Part shown: piece by piece, positions 1 through 7,027 of the stretch
Layout: the number at the start of each line of letters is the position of its first letter
Position numbering within the stretch: the stretch's first letter is position 1
DNA from: Paracraurococcus lichenis
GTDB lineage: Bacteria > Pseudomonadota > Alphaproteobacteria > Acetobacterales > Acetobacteraceae
Direction of reading: 5' to 3'
Assembly: GCF_030657435.1 (NCBI RefSeq)
Contig: NZ_JAUTWS010000015.1
Location: 62,001-126,000, forward strand
Length of the DNA stretch: 64,000 nt
Notes under the pieces: generated by a model
What the model saw: the letters and a program-made list of their open reading frames with translations, nothing else
Databases searched by the model: none
What the model was told of the DNA's origin: nothing
Program-made: the position numbers and the translations under genes

Positions 1-32
1 GCACGGGGGGCGTGGCGGCGGGTGGCGCTTGC

Positions 33-61
33 TTGACAGCATCCGGGGGGTGCCGTAGCAG
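33..61 (+). promoter_or_regulatory. Probable sigma-70 promoter of the atp operon
   Basis: A perfect TTGACA hexamer at 33-38 is followed after 17 bases by TAGCAG at 56-61, which is a weak -10. It lies about 40 bases before the atpI start, so it fits as the operon promoter. The -35 is convincing; the -10 is inferred from spacing. Confidence 0.4.
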
Positions 62-99
62 CCACGTGCCTTCCGACGGGGAGCCGACGGAGGAGCGCG

Positions 100-393
100 G
101 TGAACGAGCGAGACGGGTTCGAGGAGCGGTTGCGCGAGGCCAGGGCCCGTCGGGGTCTGGACAAGCCGCAGACCCCCCGCGGCGCGGCCTCCTCCGGACC
201 CTGGGGCATCGGTTTTCGCGCCGGTGTCGAGGTGGTCTCGGCCCTCGGGGTCGGCATCTTCCTCGGCTTCATGGCGGACCGGTGGCTCGGCACCTGGCCG
301 TGGCTCTTCCTGCTGTTCTTCGTCCTGGGTGGCGCCGCCGGGGTCCTGAACGTCTATCGGCTGTTCAGCCCGCGCCGCGGCGCCGGTCGCTGA
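100..393 (+). CDS. atpI: ATP synthase protein I (AtpI)
   Basis: A 97-residue small membrane protein at the head of the Fo operon. AtpI is not part of the final enzyme; in other bacteria it helps c-ring assembly and has been linked to Mg2+ supply. A charged N-terminal part (residues 1-35) is followed by two hydrophobic segments (about 42-61 and 66-88) separated by a short loop, which is the family layout. The start is GTG at 100, preceded by a GGAGG-type ribosome site at about 89-93. The identity rests on size, topology and position just before atpB. The tail is basic (SPRRGAGR). Confidence 0.88.
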   Translation: MNERDGFEERLREARARRGLDKPQTPRGAASSGPWGIGFRAGVEVVSALGVGIFLGFMADRWLGTWPWLFLLFFVLGGAAGVLNVYRLFSPRRGAGR

Positions 394-451
394 TGGCCGT
401 GCCGCGGGACCTTGTCCGCGGCGCGGCGCAAACGGGTGCTGGGAGCCGAAA

Positions 452-1210
452 GTGGCCGCCGAAGGCAAATCGATCGACGCGCTGAGCCAGTTCGAGCTGA
501 CGCCCGTTCTCGGGGCTGTCGGCAACGCCGTGGGATTCAGCCAGGCGAACGCGCACATGCTGCTCGCCCTCGGGCTCATCACCGCCCTGATGATGTGGGG
601 TGTCGCCGGCCGTGCCATCGTGCCGGGCCGCCTGCAGGCGCTGGCCGAGAGCAGCTACGAGTTCGTCCACGAACTCGTCGTCGGCCAGGTGGGCGAGGAA
701 GGGAAGCGCTACTTCCCCTTCGTCTTCTGCCTCTTCATGTTCATCCTGTTCGGCAACCTGCTGGGCATGGTGCCCTACGCCTTCACCTTCACCAGCCACA
801 TCGCGGTCACCTTCGCGCTGGCGGCGCTGGTCTTCGTGGTGGTGACGATCATCGCCCTGGTGATCCACGGCACGCATTTCTTCAGCTACTTCTTCCCCGA
901 GGGCGCGCCGAAGCTGCTGGCGCCGCTGATCATCCCGATCGAGATCATCTCCTACCTCTCGCGGCCGGTCAGCCTCTCGGTCCGTCTCTTCGCCAACATG
1001 GTCGCCGGCCACGTCATGCTGAAGGTCTTCGCCACTTTCGTGGTGATGATCGGCGGCGCCGCCGGCGTGCTCGGTGTCCTCGGCGCGGCCCTGCCGCTCG
1101 CGGTGAACATCGCGCTGATCGGCTTCGAATTGCTGGTGGCCTTCCTGCAGGCCTACGTCTTCGCCATCCTCACCAGCATCTACCTGCACGACGCGGTGCA
1201 CCTGCACTGA
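452..1210 (+). CDS. atpB: ATP synthase Fo subunit a
   Basis: Subunit a is the membrane stator that carries protons to and from the c-ring. The 252-residue length is normal for alphaproteobacteria. The essential arginine lies in the conserved helix SVRLFANMVAGH (about residues 178-189), and the following helix holds GFELLVAFLQAYVF, the other signature of the family. Five to six hydrophobic helices are visible. Translation starts at GTG 452 behind a GGGAG sequence. It sits 58 bases after atpI and 67 bases before atpE, consistent with one transcript. Confidence 0.97.
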   Translation: MAAEGKSIDALSQFELTPVLGAVGNAVGFSQANAHMLLALGLITALMMWGVAGRAIVPGRLQALAESSYEFVHELVVGQVGEEGKRYFPFVFCLFMFILFGNLLGMVPYAFTFTSHIAVTFALAALVFVVVTIIALVIHGTHFFSYFFPEGAPKLLAPLIIPIEIISYLSRPVSLSVRLFANMVAGHVMLKVFATFVVMIGGAAGVLGVLGAALPLAVNIALIGFELLVAFLQAYVFAILTSIYLHDAVHLH

Positions 1211-1277
1211 CGCAGGCGCACCGCCGCGGGCGGGCTGACCCCCACCAACCCTTCATCCGACAAGGAAGGACTATCCC

Positions 1278-1502
1278 ATGGACGTTCTCGCCGCGAAGGC
1301 CCTCGGGGCCGGTCTCGCCGTCATCGCCCTCGCCGGCGTCGGCATCGGCATCGGCAACATCTTCTCCTCGATGGTGTCCTCCGTTGCCCGCAACCCGGGC
1401 GCCCGCGACGCGGTCTTCCCGATCGGCATCCTGGGCTTCGCGCTCACGGAAGCGGTCGCGCTCTTCGCGCTGCTGATCGCCTTCCTCATCCTGTTCACCT
1501 GA
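1278..1502 (+). CDS. atpE: ATP synthase Fo subunit c
   Basis: The proteolipid that forms the rotating c-ring. The 74 residues form a two-helix hairpin: a glycine-rich first helix (GVGIGIGN, residues 21-27), a polar loop ARNPGAR (37-43), and a second helix with the proton-binding glutamate Glu58 in LGFALTEAV. Glutamate rather than aspartate is usual in this group. An AAGGA ribosome site lies 8-12 bases before the ATG. A strong hairpin follows the stop codon (see 1513-1542), which may help give the c subunit its higher dose. Confidence 0.98.
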   Translation: MDVLAAKALGAGLAVIALAGVGIGIGNIFSSMVSSVARNPGARDAVFPIGILGFALTEAVALFALLIAFLILFT

Positions 1503-1512
1503 GTCCGCCGCC

Positions 1513-1542
1513 GGCGCGCCCGCCGATCCCGGCGGGCGTGCC
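1513..1542 (+). promoter_or_regulatory. Intra-operon hairpin between atpE and atpF'
   Basis: Arms at 1513-1525 and 1530-1542 form a 13-pair stem with one G-U pair and a 4-base loop (ATCC). It starts 11 bases after the atpE stop. There is no T-run, so it looks like an mRNA-protecting or attenuating structure and not a full terminator. The function is inferred. Confidence 0.6.
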
Positions 1543-1591
1543 TTCGCGTCCCGGGCGCGCCGTCGCGCCCACTCAGGCGAGGAGATTTCCC

Positions 1592-2218
1592 GTGAAGCCT
1601 CGGGCCTTGATGCCTTGGGTCCTGACCGCCGCCACGGTTCTGCTGGCGATGGCACCCTGCCTGGCCTTCGCGGCCGACACCCATGCGGGCGAGCCCGTCC
1701 CCGGCATGCCGCAGCTCGCCTTCGGCCATCCGGAGCAGGGCCGCTACCTGATCGCCAGCGTCGTCTGGCTCTTCATCATCTTCGGCGTCCTCTACGTGGT
1801 GATGGCGCAATACGCGCTGCCGCAGGTCGAGAGCGTGCTGGAGGCGCGGCGCAGCCGGATCGAGGGCGACCTCGAGCAGGCGCAGGCCGCCAAGCAGCGT
1901 GCCGATGCCGCGCTGGCCGAGCACCAGGCCGCGACCGCCAGGGCGCGGGCCGAGGCGCAGGCTGCCATCGCCGCCGCCACCCAGCAGGCGCAGGCCGAGG
2001 CCGCCACCAAGGCCGAGGCGCTCAATGCGAAGCTGAACGCGCAGATCGAGGCCGCCGAGCAGCGCATCGCCGCCTCGCGCGACAGCGCCATGGCGGCGCT
2101 GCGCAGCGTCGCCAGCGACACGGCGGAGGCGCTGGTCGCGCGGCTGACCGGCGGCGCCGACCGCGGCGCCATCGACCAGGCCGTCGGGGCCGAGCTCGCA
2201 GCCAGGGGGCGCGCCTGA
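1592..2218 (+). CDS. atpF': ATP synthase Fo subunit b'
   Basis: The second, divergent b-type subunit of the peripheral stalk, found in phototrophic and other alphaproteobacteria where b and b' form a heterodimer. The protein has 208 residues: an N-terminal hydrophobic stretch that looks like a signal or extra helix (about 9-29), a second membrane helix (about 55-74, YLIASVVWLFIIFGVLYVVM), then a long Ala/Glu/Gln-rich coiled coil to the end. The GTG at 1592 is chosen as start because AGGCGAGGAG lies just before it; an ATG at 1538 in the same frame has no ribosome site. The stop codon overlaps the next start (TGATG). Confidence 0.92.
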   Translation: MKPRALMPWVLTAATVLLAMAPCLAFAADTHAGEPVPGMPQLAFGHPEQGRYLIASVVWLFIIFGVLYVVMAQYALPQVESVLEARRSRIEGDLEQAQAAKQRADAALAEHQAATARARAEAQAAIAAATQQAQAEAATKAEALNAKLNAQIEAAEQRIAASRDSAMAALRSVASDTAEALVARLTGGADRGAIDQAVGAELAARGRA

Positions 2219-2721
2219 TGCATCATTACGAGCATTTCTGGCTCGACCCGAAGTTCTGGGTCGGCGTCAGCTTCGTCATCTTCCTGCTGCTGGTCGGCCG
2301 GAAGGCCTGGTCGCAACTGACCGGCATGCTCGATGCGCGGGCCGAGCGCGTGCGCACCGAGCTTGCCGAGGCGTCCCGCCTGCGCGAGGAGGCCGAGGCC
2401 ATGCTGAAGCAGGCCGAGGCCGACCGCGCCGCGGCGCTGCAGGAGGCCGAGGCCCTGCTCGGGCGCGCCCGCGCCGAGGCCGCCCGCGTCGCCGAGGCGG
2501 CGGCAGCCGAGGCCGAAGCGGCGGCGAAGCGGCGCGAGCGCATGGCGATGGACCGCATCGCGGCGGCGGAAGCCGGCGCGGTCGCGGAGGTGCGCGAGGC
2601 GGCGGCGGAGATCGCCACGTCGGCGGCGCGCCGCGTCATCGCCGAGCGCATGACGCCCGAGAGCGACGGCGCGCTCATCGACGCGGCCGTCAGCGACCTG
2701 CCGCGCGCGCTGCGCGCCTGA
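2218..2721 (+). CDS. atpF: ATP synthase Fo subunit b
   Basis: The peripheral-stalk subunit b, 167 residues. A single N-terminal membrane helix (about 11-29, FWVGVSFVIFLLLVGRKAW) is followed by a charged alpha-helical dimerisation region (about 35-160) rich in Ala, Glu and Arg. The ATG shares its A with the stop of atpF', so the two are translationally coupled. The F1 genes are not in the window, as usual for this group where Fo and F1 operons are separate. Confidence 0.96.
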   Translation: MHHYEHFWLDPKFWVGVSFVIFLLLVGRKAWSQLTGMLDARAERVRTELAEASRLREEAEAMLKQAEADRAAALQEAEALLGRARAEAARVAEAAAAEAEAAAKRRERMAMDRIAAAEAGAVAEVREAAAEIATSAARRVIAERMTPESDGALIDAAVSDLPRALRA

Positions 2722-2760
2722 CCCTCATCGCCGGGCGGCAACGCCGGGCACCGGGATGCC

Positions 2761-2795
2761 GGAACGGGGGGCCTTCGTGCCCCCCGTTCCGCTTT
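2761..2795 (+). terminator. Rho-independent terminator of the atp operon
   Basis: A perfect 12-bp stem (2761-2772 with 2779-2790) with a 6-base loop CTTCGT is followed by GCTTT. It lies 40 bases after the atpF stop. The T-run is short, but the stem is strong. Confidence 0.8.
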
Positions 2796-2857
2796 GCGGA
2801 TGGCGCATCCCGCGATAACGTCCCGCGCCTTCGATGCGCTGGGAGATCCCGACGACA

Positions 2858-4447
2858 ATGAGACGCCTTGCCCTCGCCGCCGCGCTATTCTGCGGCACCG
2901 CGCTTGCCGTCCCGGCGCCCGCCGGCGCCCAGGTCTTCCGCTGGGCCAATGACGGCGACGTCAACTCGATGGATCCCTACGGGCGCAACGAAACCTTCCT
3001 GCTCTCCTTCAACGCCAATATCTACGAGCCGCTGGTGCGGCGGAACGTGAAGATGGAGGTGGAGCCGGCCCTGGCCGAGCGCTGGGAGCAGCCTTCCCCG
3101 ACGGTCTGGCGCTTCCACCTCCGCCGCGGCGTCACCTTCACCGACGGCACGCCCTTCACCGCGGAGGACGTGGTGTTCAGCGCCCAGCGCGTGCGCGCCC
3201 AGGGCTCGAACCTGCAGGCGGTGCTCGCCTCGGTGAAGGAGGTCCGCAAGGTCGACGACGCCACGGTCGAGATCGAGACCGCCGCGCCGAACCCGATCCT
3301 GCTGCAGGAACTGACCACCTGGGGCATCATGTCCAAGGCCTGGTCGGAGAAGAACAATGCCACCCGCCCGGCCGATCTGACGACGCGGGAGGAGAATTTC
3401 GCCACCCGCAACGCCATGGGCACCGGCCCCTTCCGGCTGGTCAGCCGCGAGCCCGACCGCAAGACGGTGCTGGAGCGGAACCCGGGCTGGTGGGACAAGC
3501 CGACCCACAACCTGGAGCGCGTCGAGCTCAACATCATCGCCAACGACGCGACGCGGGTCGCCGCGCTGCTCTCCGGCGAGGTGGACTTCATCTACACCGT
3601 GCCGCCGCAGGACGTGACGCGCATCGGCAACAGCCAGGGCGTGCGCATCATCCAGGGGCCGGAGCTGCGGACCATCTACTTCGGCTTCGACCAGTTGCGG
3701 CCGGAGCTGCTGAAGAGCGACGTGAAGGGCAAGAATCCCTTCCAGGACATCCGCGTCCGCCGCGCCCTCTACCAGGCGATCGACATCAACGCGATCCAGC
3801 GCACCGTCATGCGCGGCCAGTCCAAGCCGACCGGCCTGCTCTGGGGCCCGGGCGTCAACGGCTACCAGGCGGCCGACGACACCCGCCTGCCGCTCGACGT
3901 GGAGGGCGCGAAGAAGCTGCTGGCGGAGGCCGGCTACCCCAACGGCTTCGGCGTCACGCTGGACTGCCCGAACGACCGTTACGTCAATGACGAGGGCATC
4001 TGCACCGCGGCCGTCTCCATGCTCGCCCGCATCGGCGTGCGGGTCACGCTGAACGCCCAGACCCGCGCCCGCTTCTTCGCCGAGGTGAACGCGCCGCGCT
4101 TCAGCACCAGCTTCTACATGCTGGGCTGGACGCCGGCGACGGGCGACGCGCACAACTCCATCTACAACCTCATCGCCTCCCGCGACGGCAAGGCGCGCGG
4201 CATCTTCAACAACGGCGGTGTCAGCAATCCGCGGATCGACGAGCTGTCCGACCTGATCGCGGTGGAGACCGACGCGGCGAAGCGCCAGGCGATGATCAGC
4301 GAGGTCGGGAAGATCGTACGCGAGGAGGCGCTCTACATCCCGCTGCACCAGCAGCAGATCGTCTGGGCCGCCCGCAGCAACGTCGAGGTCGTGCAGACCG
4401 CCGACAACTACATCCAGATGCGGCATGTGCGGGTGAACGCGCGCTGA
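2858..4447 (+). CDS. ABC transporter substrate-binding protein, family 5 (dipeptide/oligopeptide type)
   Basis: A periplasmic binding protein of the DppA/OppA type, 529 residues. It has a cleavable signal (MRRLALAAALFCGTALA, ending near PAGAQ), the family opening with SMDPYG about 20 residues into the mature part, the signature RRGVTFTDGTPFTAEDVVFS (about 92-111), and the C-terminal segment with repeated substrate-contact loops. The start at 2858 is preferred over an in-frame ATG at 2834 because the signal peptide begins there and GGGAGA lies upstream. No permease or ATPase genes adjoin it, so it is an orphan here. The substrate is unknown; peptides, glutathione and other small solutes are all possible in this family. 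Confidence 0.9.
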   Translation: MRRLALAAALFCGTALAVPAPAGAQVFRWANDGDVNSMDPYGRNETFLLSFNANIYEPLVRRNVKMEVEPALAERWEQPSPTVWRFHLRRGVTFTDGTPFTAEDVVFSAQRVRAQGSNLQAVLASVKEVRKVDDATVEIETAAPNPILLQELTTWGIMSKAWSEKNNATRPADLTTREENFATRNAMGTGPFRLVSREPDRKTVLERNPGWWDKPTHNLERVELNIIANDATRVAALLSGEVDFIYTVPPQDVTRIGNSQGVRIIQGPELRTIYFGFDQLRPELLKSDVKGKNPFQDIRVRRALYQAIDINAIQRTVMRGQSKPTGLLWGPGVNGYQAADDTRLPLDVEGAKKLLAEAGYPNGFGVTLDCPNDRYVNDEGICTAAVSMLARIGVRVTLNAQTRARFFAEVNAPRFSTSFYMLGWTPATGDAHNSIYNLIASRDGKARGIFNNGGVSNPRIDELSDLIAVETDAAKRQAMISEVGKIVREEALYIPLHQQQIVWAARSNVEVVQTADNYIQMRHVRVNAR

Positions 4448-4470
4448 GCGCGGCCATCCGCGCGGCGGCC

Positions 4471-4500
4471 GGGCCGGCGGGGCGACCCGCCGGCCCTTCT
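4471..4500. terminator. Bidirectional terminator between convergent genes
   Basis: A perfect 11-bp stem (4471-4481 with 4486-4496) closed by a GCGA tetraloop of the stable GNRA class, followed by TTCT. It sits between two convergent stop codons and could serve both. Confidence 0.75.
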
Positions 4501-4504
4501 GCGT

Positions 4505-5587
4505 TCAGCCTCGCTCGGCCAGCGCCAGGAAATTCGCCTGGCTGTCCTCCGCCACCCGGAACCAGCCCTGCGTGTCGCGGCGGAAGCGGTCCCAGTGCGC
4601 GTGCACCTTCCGGAAGCGCGGGTTCTTCTCGCCGATCTCGGCATAGGTCTCCTGCGTCGCCTGGTAGCAGGCCTGCAGCACCTCCCGCGGATAGGCGCGG
4701 AGCTGCGTGCCGGAGGCCACCAGCCGCCGCAGCGCCTGCATGTTCAGCATGTCGTAGCGCGAGGTGCCCCAGACCTGCATCTCGCCGGTCACCACTTCGA
4801 TCACCTGCTGGTACTGCTTCGGCAGCGCCTCCCAGGCCTTGATGTTCACCTGGATCTCGCCCTGCGAGCAGGCCTCCCACCAGCCGGGGTAGTAGTAGTA
4901 GGGCGCGACGCGATGGAAACCGAGCTTCTCGTCGTCATGCGGCCCGACCCACTCCGCGCCGTCCACCACCCCGCGCTCGAGCGCCGGGTAGATATCGGCG
5001 GCGCCCAGCACCTGCGGGATGACGCCGAGCTTGCTGAGCACGCCGCCGGCCAGCCCGGCGATGCGGAATTTCAGGCCCTTGAGGTCGGCGACGGTCCTGA
5101 TCTCCTTGCGCAGCCAGCCGCCCATCTGCGCGCCGGTGTTGGAGCAGGGGAGCGCGATGACGCCCTGGTCGCGGTAGACCTCCTCCATGATCTCGCGGCC
5201 GCCGCCATGGTGCAGCCAAGCAAGCTGCTGGCGGGCATTCATGCCGAAGGGCATGACCGTGCCGAAGCCGAGGGTCGGGTCCTTGCCGATGTAGTAGTAG
5301 GCGGCGGTATAGCCGCACTCGACCGTGCCGGCGCCGACCGCGTCCAGCACCTGCAGTGCGGGGACGATCTCGCCCGGCGCGAAATTGCGGATCTGGAAGG
5401 CGCCGCCGGTCAGCTCCGCGACGCGCCGGGCGAACAGCTCCTGCACGCCCCAGAGCACGTCGGTCGATTTCGGGAAGCTGCCGGTGCAGCGCCAGAGCAC
5501 CTGCGGCTGGGCATTGGCGAGCATCGGCGCGGCCAGTACCGGCGCGGCCGTACCCGCGGCCAGCAGGCCGCGGCGTTTCATGGACAT
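4505..5587 (-). CDS. TRAP transporter substrate-binding protein, DctP family, TakP-like
   Basis: A periplasmic binding protein for a TRAP secondary transporter, 360 residues. The N-terminus carries a twin-arginine style signal (KRRGLLAAG, cut near ANAQ). The stretch WVGPHDDEKLGF followed by APYYYYPGWWE (about 216-241) is a mark of the subgroup that includes the Rhodobacter alpha-keto acid binder TakP, so a 2-oxoacid or related carboxylate is a reasonable guess. GGGAG 7 bases before the ATG at 5587 sets the start. No DctQ or DctM gene is beside it. The next gene upstream on the same strand is a close paralogue. Confidence 0.9.
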   Translation of the reverse strand: MSMKRRGLLAAGTAAPVLAAPMLANAQPQVLWRCTGSFPKSTDVLWGVQELFARRVAELTGGAFQIRNFAPGEIVPALQVLDAVGAGTVECGYTAAYYYIGKDPTLGFGTVMPFGMNARQQLAWLHHGGGREIMEEVYRDQGVIALPCSNTGAQMGGWLRKEIRTVADLKGLKFRIAGLAGGVLSKLGVIPQVLGAADIYPALERGVVDGAEWVGPHDDEKLGFHRVAPYYYYPGWWEACSQGEIQVNIKAWEALPKQYQQVIEVVTGEMQVWGTSRYDMLNMQALRRLVASGTQLRAYPREVLQACYQATQETYAEIGEKNPRFRKVHAHWDRFRRDTQGWFRVAEDSQANFLALAERG

Positions 5588-5650
5588 GATCTGCTCCCGT
5601 CGTGATCCAGGCCGCCTTCGGGCGGTCCCGTTTCAGTCTAGGGGCGAATT

Positions 5651-5688
5651 GGCCGGTTGCGGAATATCCGAATCGGCCGCAACCGGCC
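5651..5688 (-). terminator. Strong hairpin after the second TRAP binding-protein gene
   Basis: Perfect 12-bp inverted repeat (5651-5662 with 5677-5688) with a 14-base loop, lying between the stop of the 5697-6788 gene and the start of the 4505-5587 gene, both on the minus strand. No T-run follows, so it may stabilise the mRNA end or partly terminate. Confidence 0.5.
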
Positions 5689-5696
5689 CCGCGGGG

Positions 5697-6788
5697 TCAG
5701 CGCGGCGCCGTCGCGACCGCGAGGAAGTTGCCGAGCGAATCCTCGGCCACCCGCAGCCACTGCGTCTGCTCGATCCGGAAGGCGTCCCACTTCTCGTGGA
5801 TCCGCTTGAACCGCGGGTTCTGCGCCCCGACCTCGGCGTAGAATTCCTGCGACGCGCGGTAGCAGGCCTGCATCACCTCCCGCGGGAAGGCGCGGAGCTG
5901 CGTGCCGCTGGCGATCAGCCGCCGGATCGCTGCCGGGTTCAGCACGTCGTAGCGCGCCGCCATCCAGTGCCAGCCCTCGGAGCAGGCGGCCTGCAGGACC
6001 GCCCTGTACTGCGCGGGCAACTCGTCATGCGCCTTGGCATTGACCATCAGGTCGATGGAGGGCGAATACTCCCACCAGCCGGGATAGTAGTAGTATTGCG
6101 CGACGCGGTTGAAGCCGAGCTTCTCGTCGTCATAGGGCCCGACCCATTCGGCGGCGTCGATCACCCCGCGCTCGAGCGCCGGGTAGATGTCCGGCCCGCC
6201 GATCTGCTGCGCGATGACGCCGAGCTTGCTTAGCACGTTGCCGCCGAAGCCGGCGATGCGGAATTTCAGGCCCTTGAGGTCGTCGAGCGATTTGATCTCC
6301 TTGCGGAACCAGCCGCCCATCTGCGCCGCGGTATTGCCGGCGGGGATGCCGACCACGCCCTGGTCCCGGTAGACCTCGGCATAGAGGTCGCGGCCGCCGC
6401 CATGGGTCAGCCAGGCCCAGTGCTGGCGGGAGGAGAGGCCGAAGGGCAGGCAGGTGACGATGGCGAGCGAGGGATCCTTGCCCAGGTAGTAGTAGCCCGA
6501 GGTGAAGCCGCACTCGACATTGCCGGCGCCGACGGCGTCGAGCACCTGCAGCGCCGGCACCAGCTCGCCCGGGCCGAAGACCTGGATCTGGAAGGCGCCG
6601 TCTGTCATCTCGGAGACGCGCTTGGCGATGTATTCCTGCGTGCCGTAGAGCGTGTCGAGCGACTTGGGGAAGCTGCCCGGGCAGCGCCAGCGGATGCGGG
6701 GCTGGGCGGAGGCGAGGTTGGGCGTGGCGAGCGTCGCGGCGCCGGCGGCGCCCGCGGCGCCGCTCGCGATAAGGCGGCGGCGGTTCAT
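5697..6788 (-). CDS. TRAP transporter substrate-binding protein, DctP family, TakP-like (paralogue)
   Basis: A 363-residue periplasmic binding protein, co-linear over its whole length with the one encoded at 4505-5587. Both share the same runs such as PALQVLDAVGAG and the AQYYYYPGWWE block. It has its own twin-arginine signal (MNRRRLIASG, cut near ASAQ). The ATG at 6788 is preferred because GGGAGAG lies 8-9 bases upstream; the open frame continues much further, but only through the non-coding repeat region. Like its neighbour it lacks linked membrane subunits. The pair looks like a tandem duplication followed by divergence, perhaps for different ligands of one shared DctQM. Confidence 0.9.
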   Translation of the reverse strand: MNRRRLIASGAAGAAGAATLATPNLASAQPRIRWRCPGSFPKSLDTLYGTQEYIAKRVSEMTDGAFQIQVFGPGELVPALQVLDAVGAGNVECGFTSGYYYLGKDPSLAIVTCLPFGLSSRQHWAWLTHGGGRDLYAEVYRDQGVVGIPAGNTAAQMGGWFRKEIKSLDDLKGLKFRIAGFGGNVLSKLGVIAQQIGGPDIYPALERGVIDAAEWVGPYDDEKLGFNRVAQYYYYPGWWEYSPSIDLMVNAKAHDELPAQYRAVLQAACSEGWHWMAARYDVLNPAAIRRLIASGTQLRAFPREVMQACYRASQEFYAEVGAQNPRFKRIHEKWDAFRIEQTQWLRVAEDSLGNFLAVATAPR

Positions 6789-6898
6789 TCCCGGGTTCTC
6801 TCCCATGAGTCGGTGCCGGCACTTAGCCTGCAACCGCCCGTCCTGGCAACGAGCCTCCGGTCCGCCTCCTGCGGGATCCGCCTTCCGCCGGCAGCCCT

Positions 6899-7027
6899 GC
6901 CTTTTATGTTGGGCGAGCCGATTCAGACCTCCGGGCCGTCCGGCCCTTCGGTCATCGGCACGCCTTGTATGCCGGGCGGGCCGATTCAGACCTTCGCGCC
7001 CTGCGGCGCTCCGGTCATCGGACCGCG
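6899..7027. repeat. Two tandem copies of a 63-bp hairpin-forming extragenic repeat
   Basis: Copies at about 6899-6961 and 6962-7027. Each folds into a long imperfect hairpin: GCCGAT/ATCGGC outer arms (copy 1: 6917-6922 with 6954-6959), GACC/GGTC, and a GC-only inner stem. Inner-stem positions change as a pair between the copies (G-C in copy 1, C-G in copy 2). Copy 2 runs right up to the stop codon of the ABC exporter gene at 7028. Confidence 0.75.

Noticed and set aside
365..1207. Long His/Asp/Glu-rich frame opposite atpB
   Set aside because: Typical antisense shadow of a membrane protein in GC-rich DNA; no ribosome site or family match, and atpB is unambiguous.
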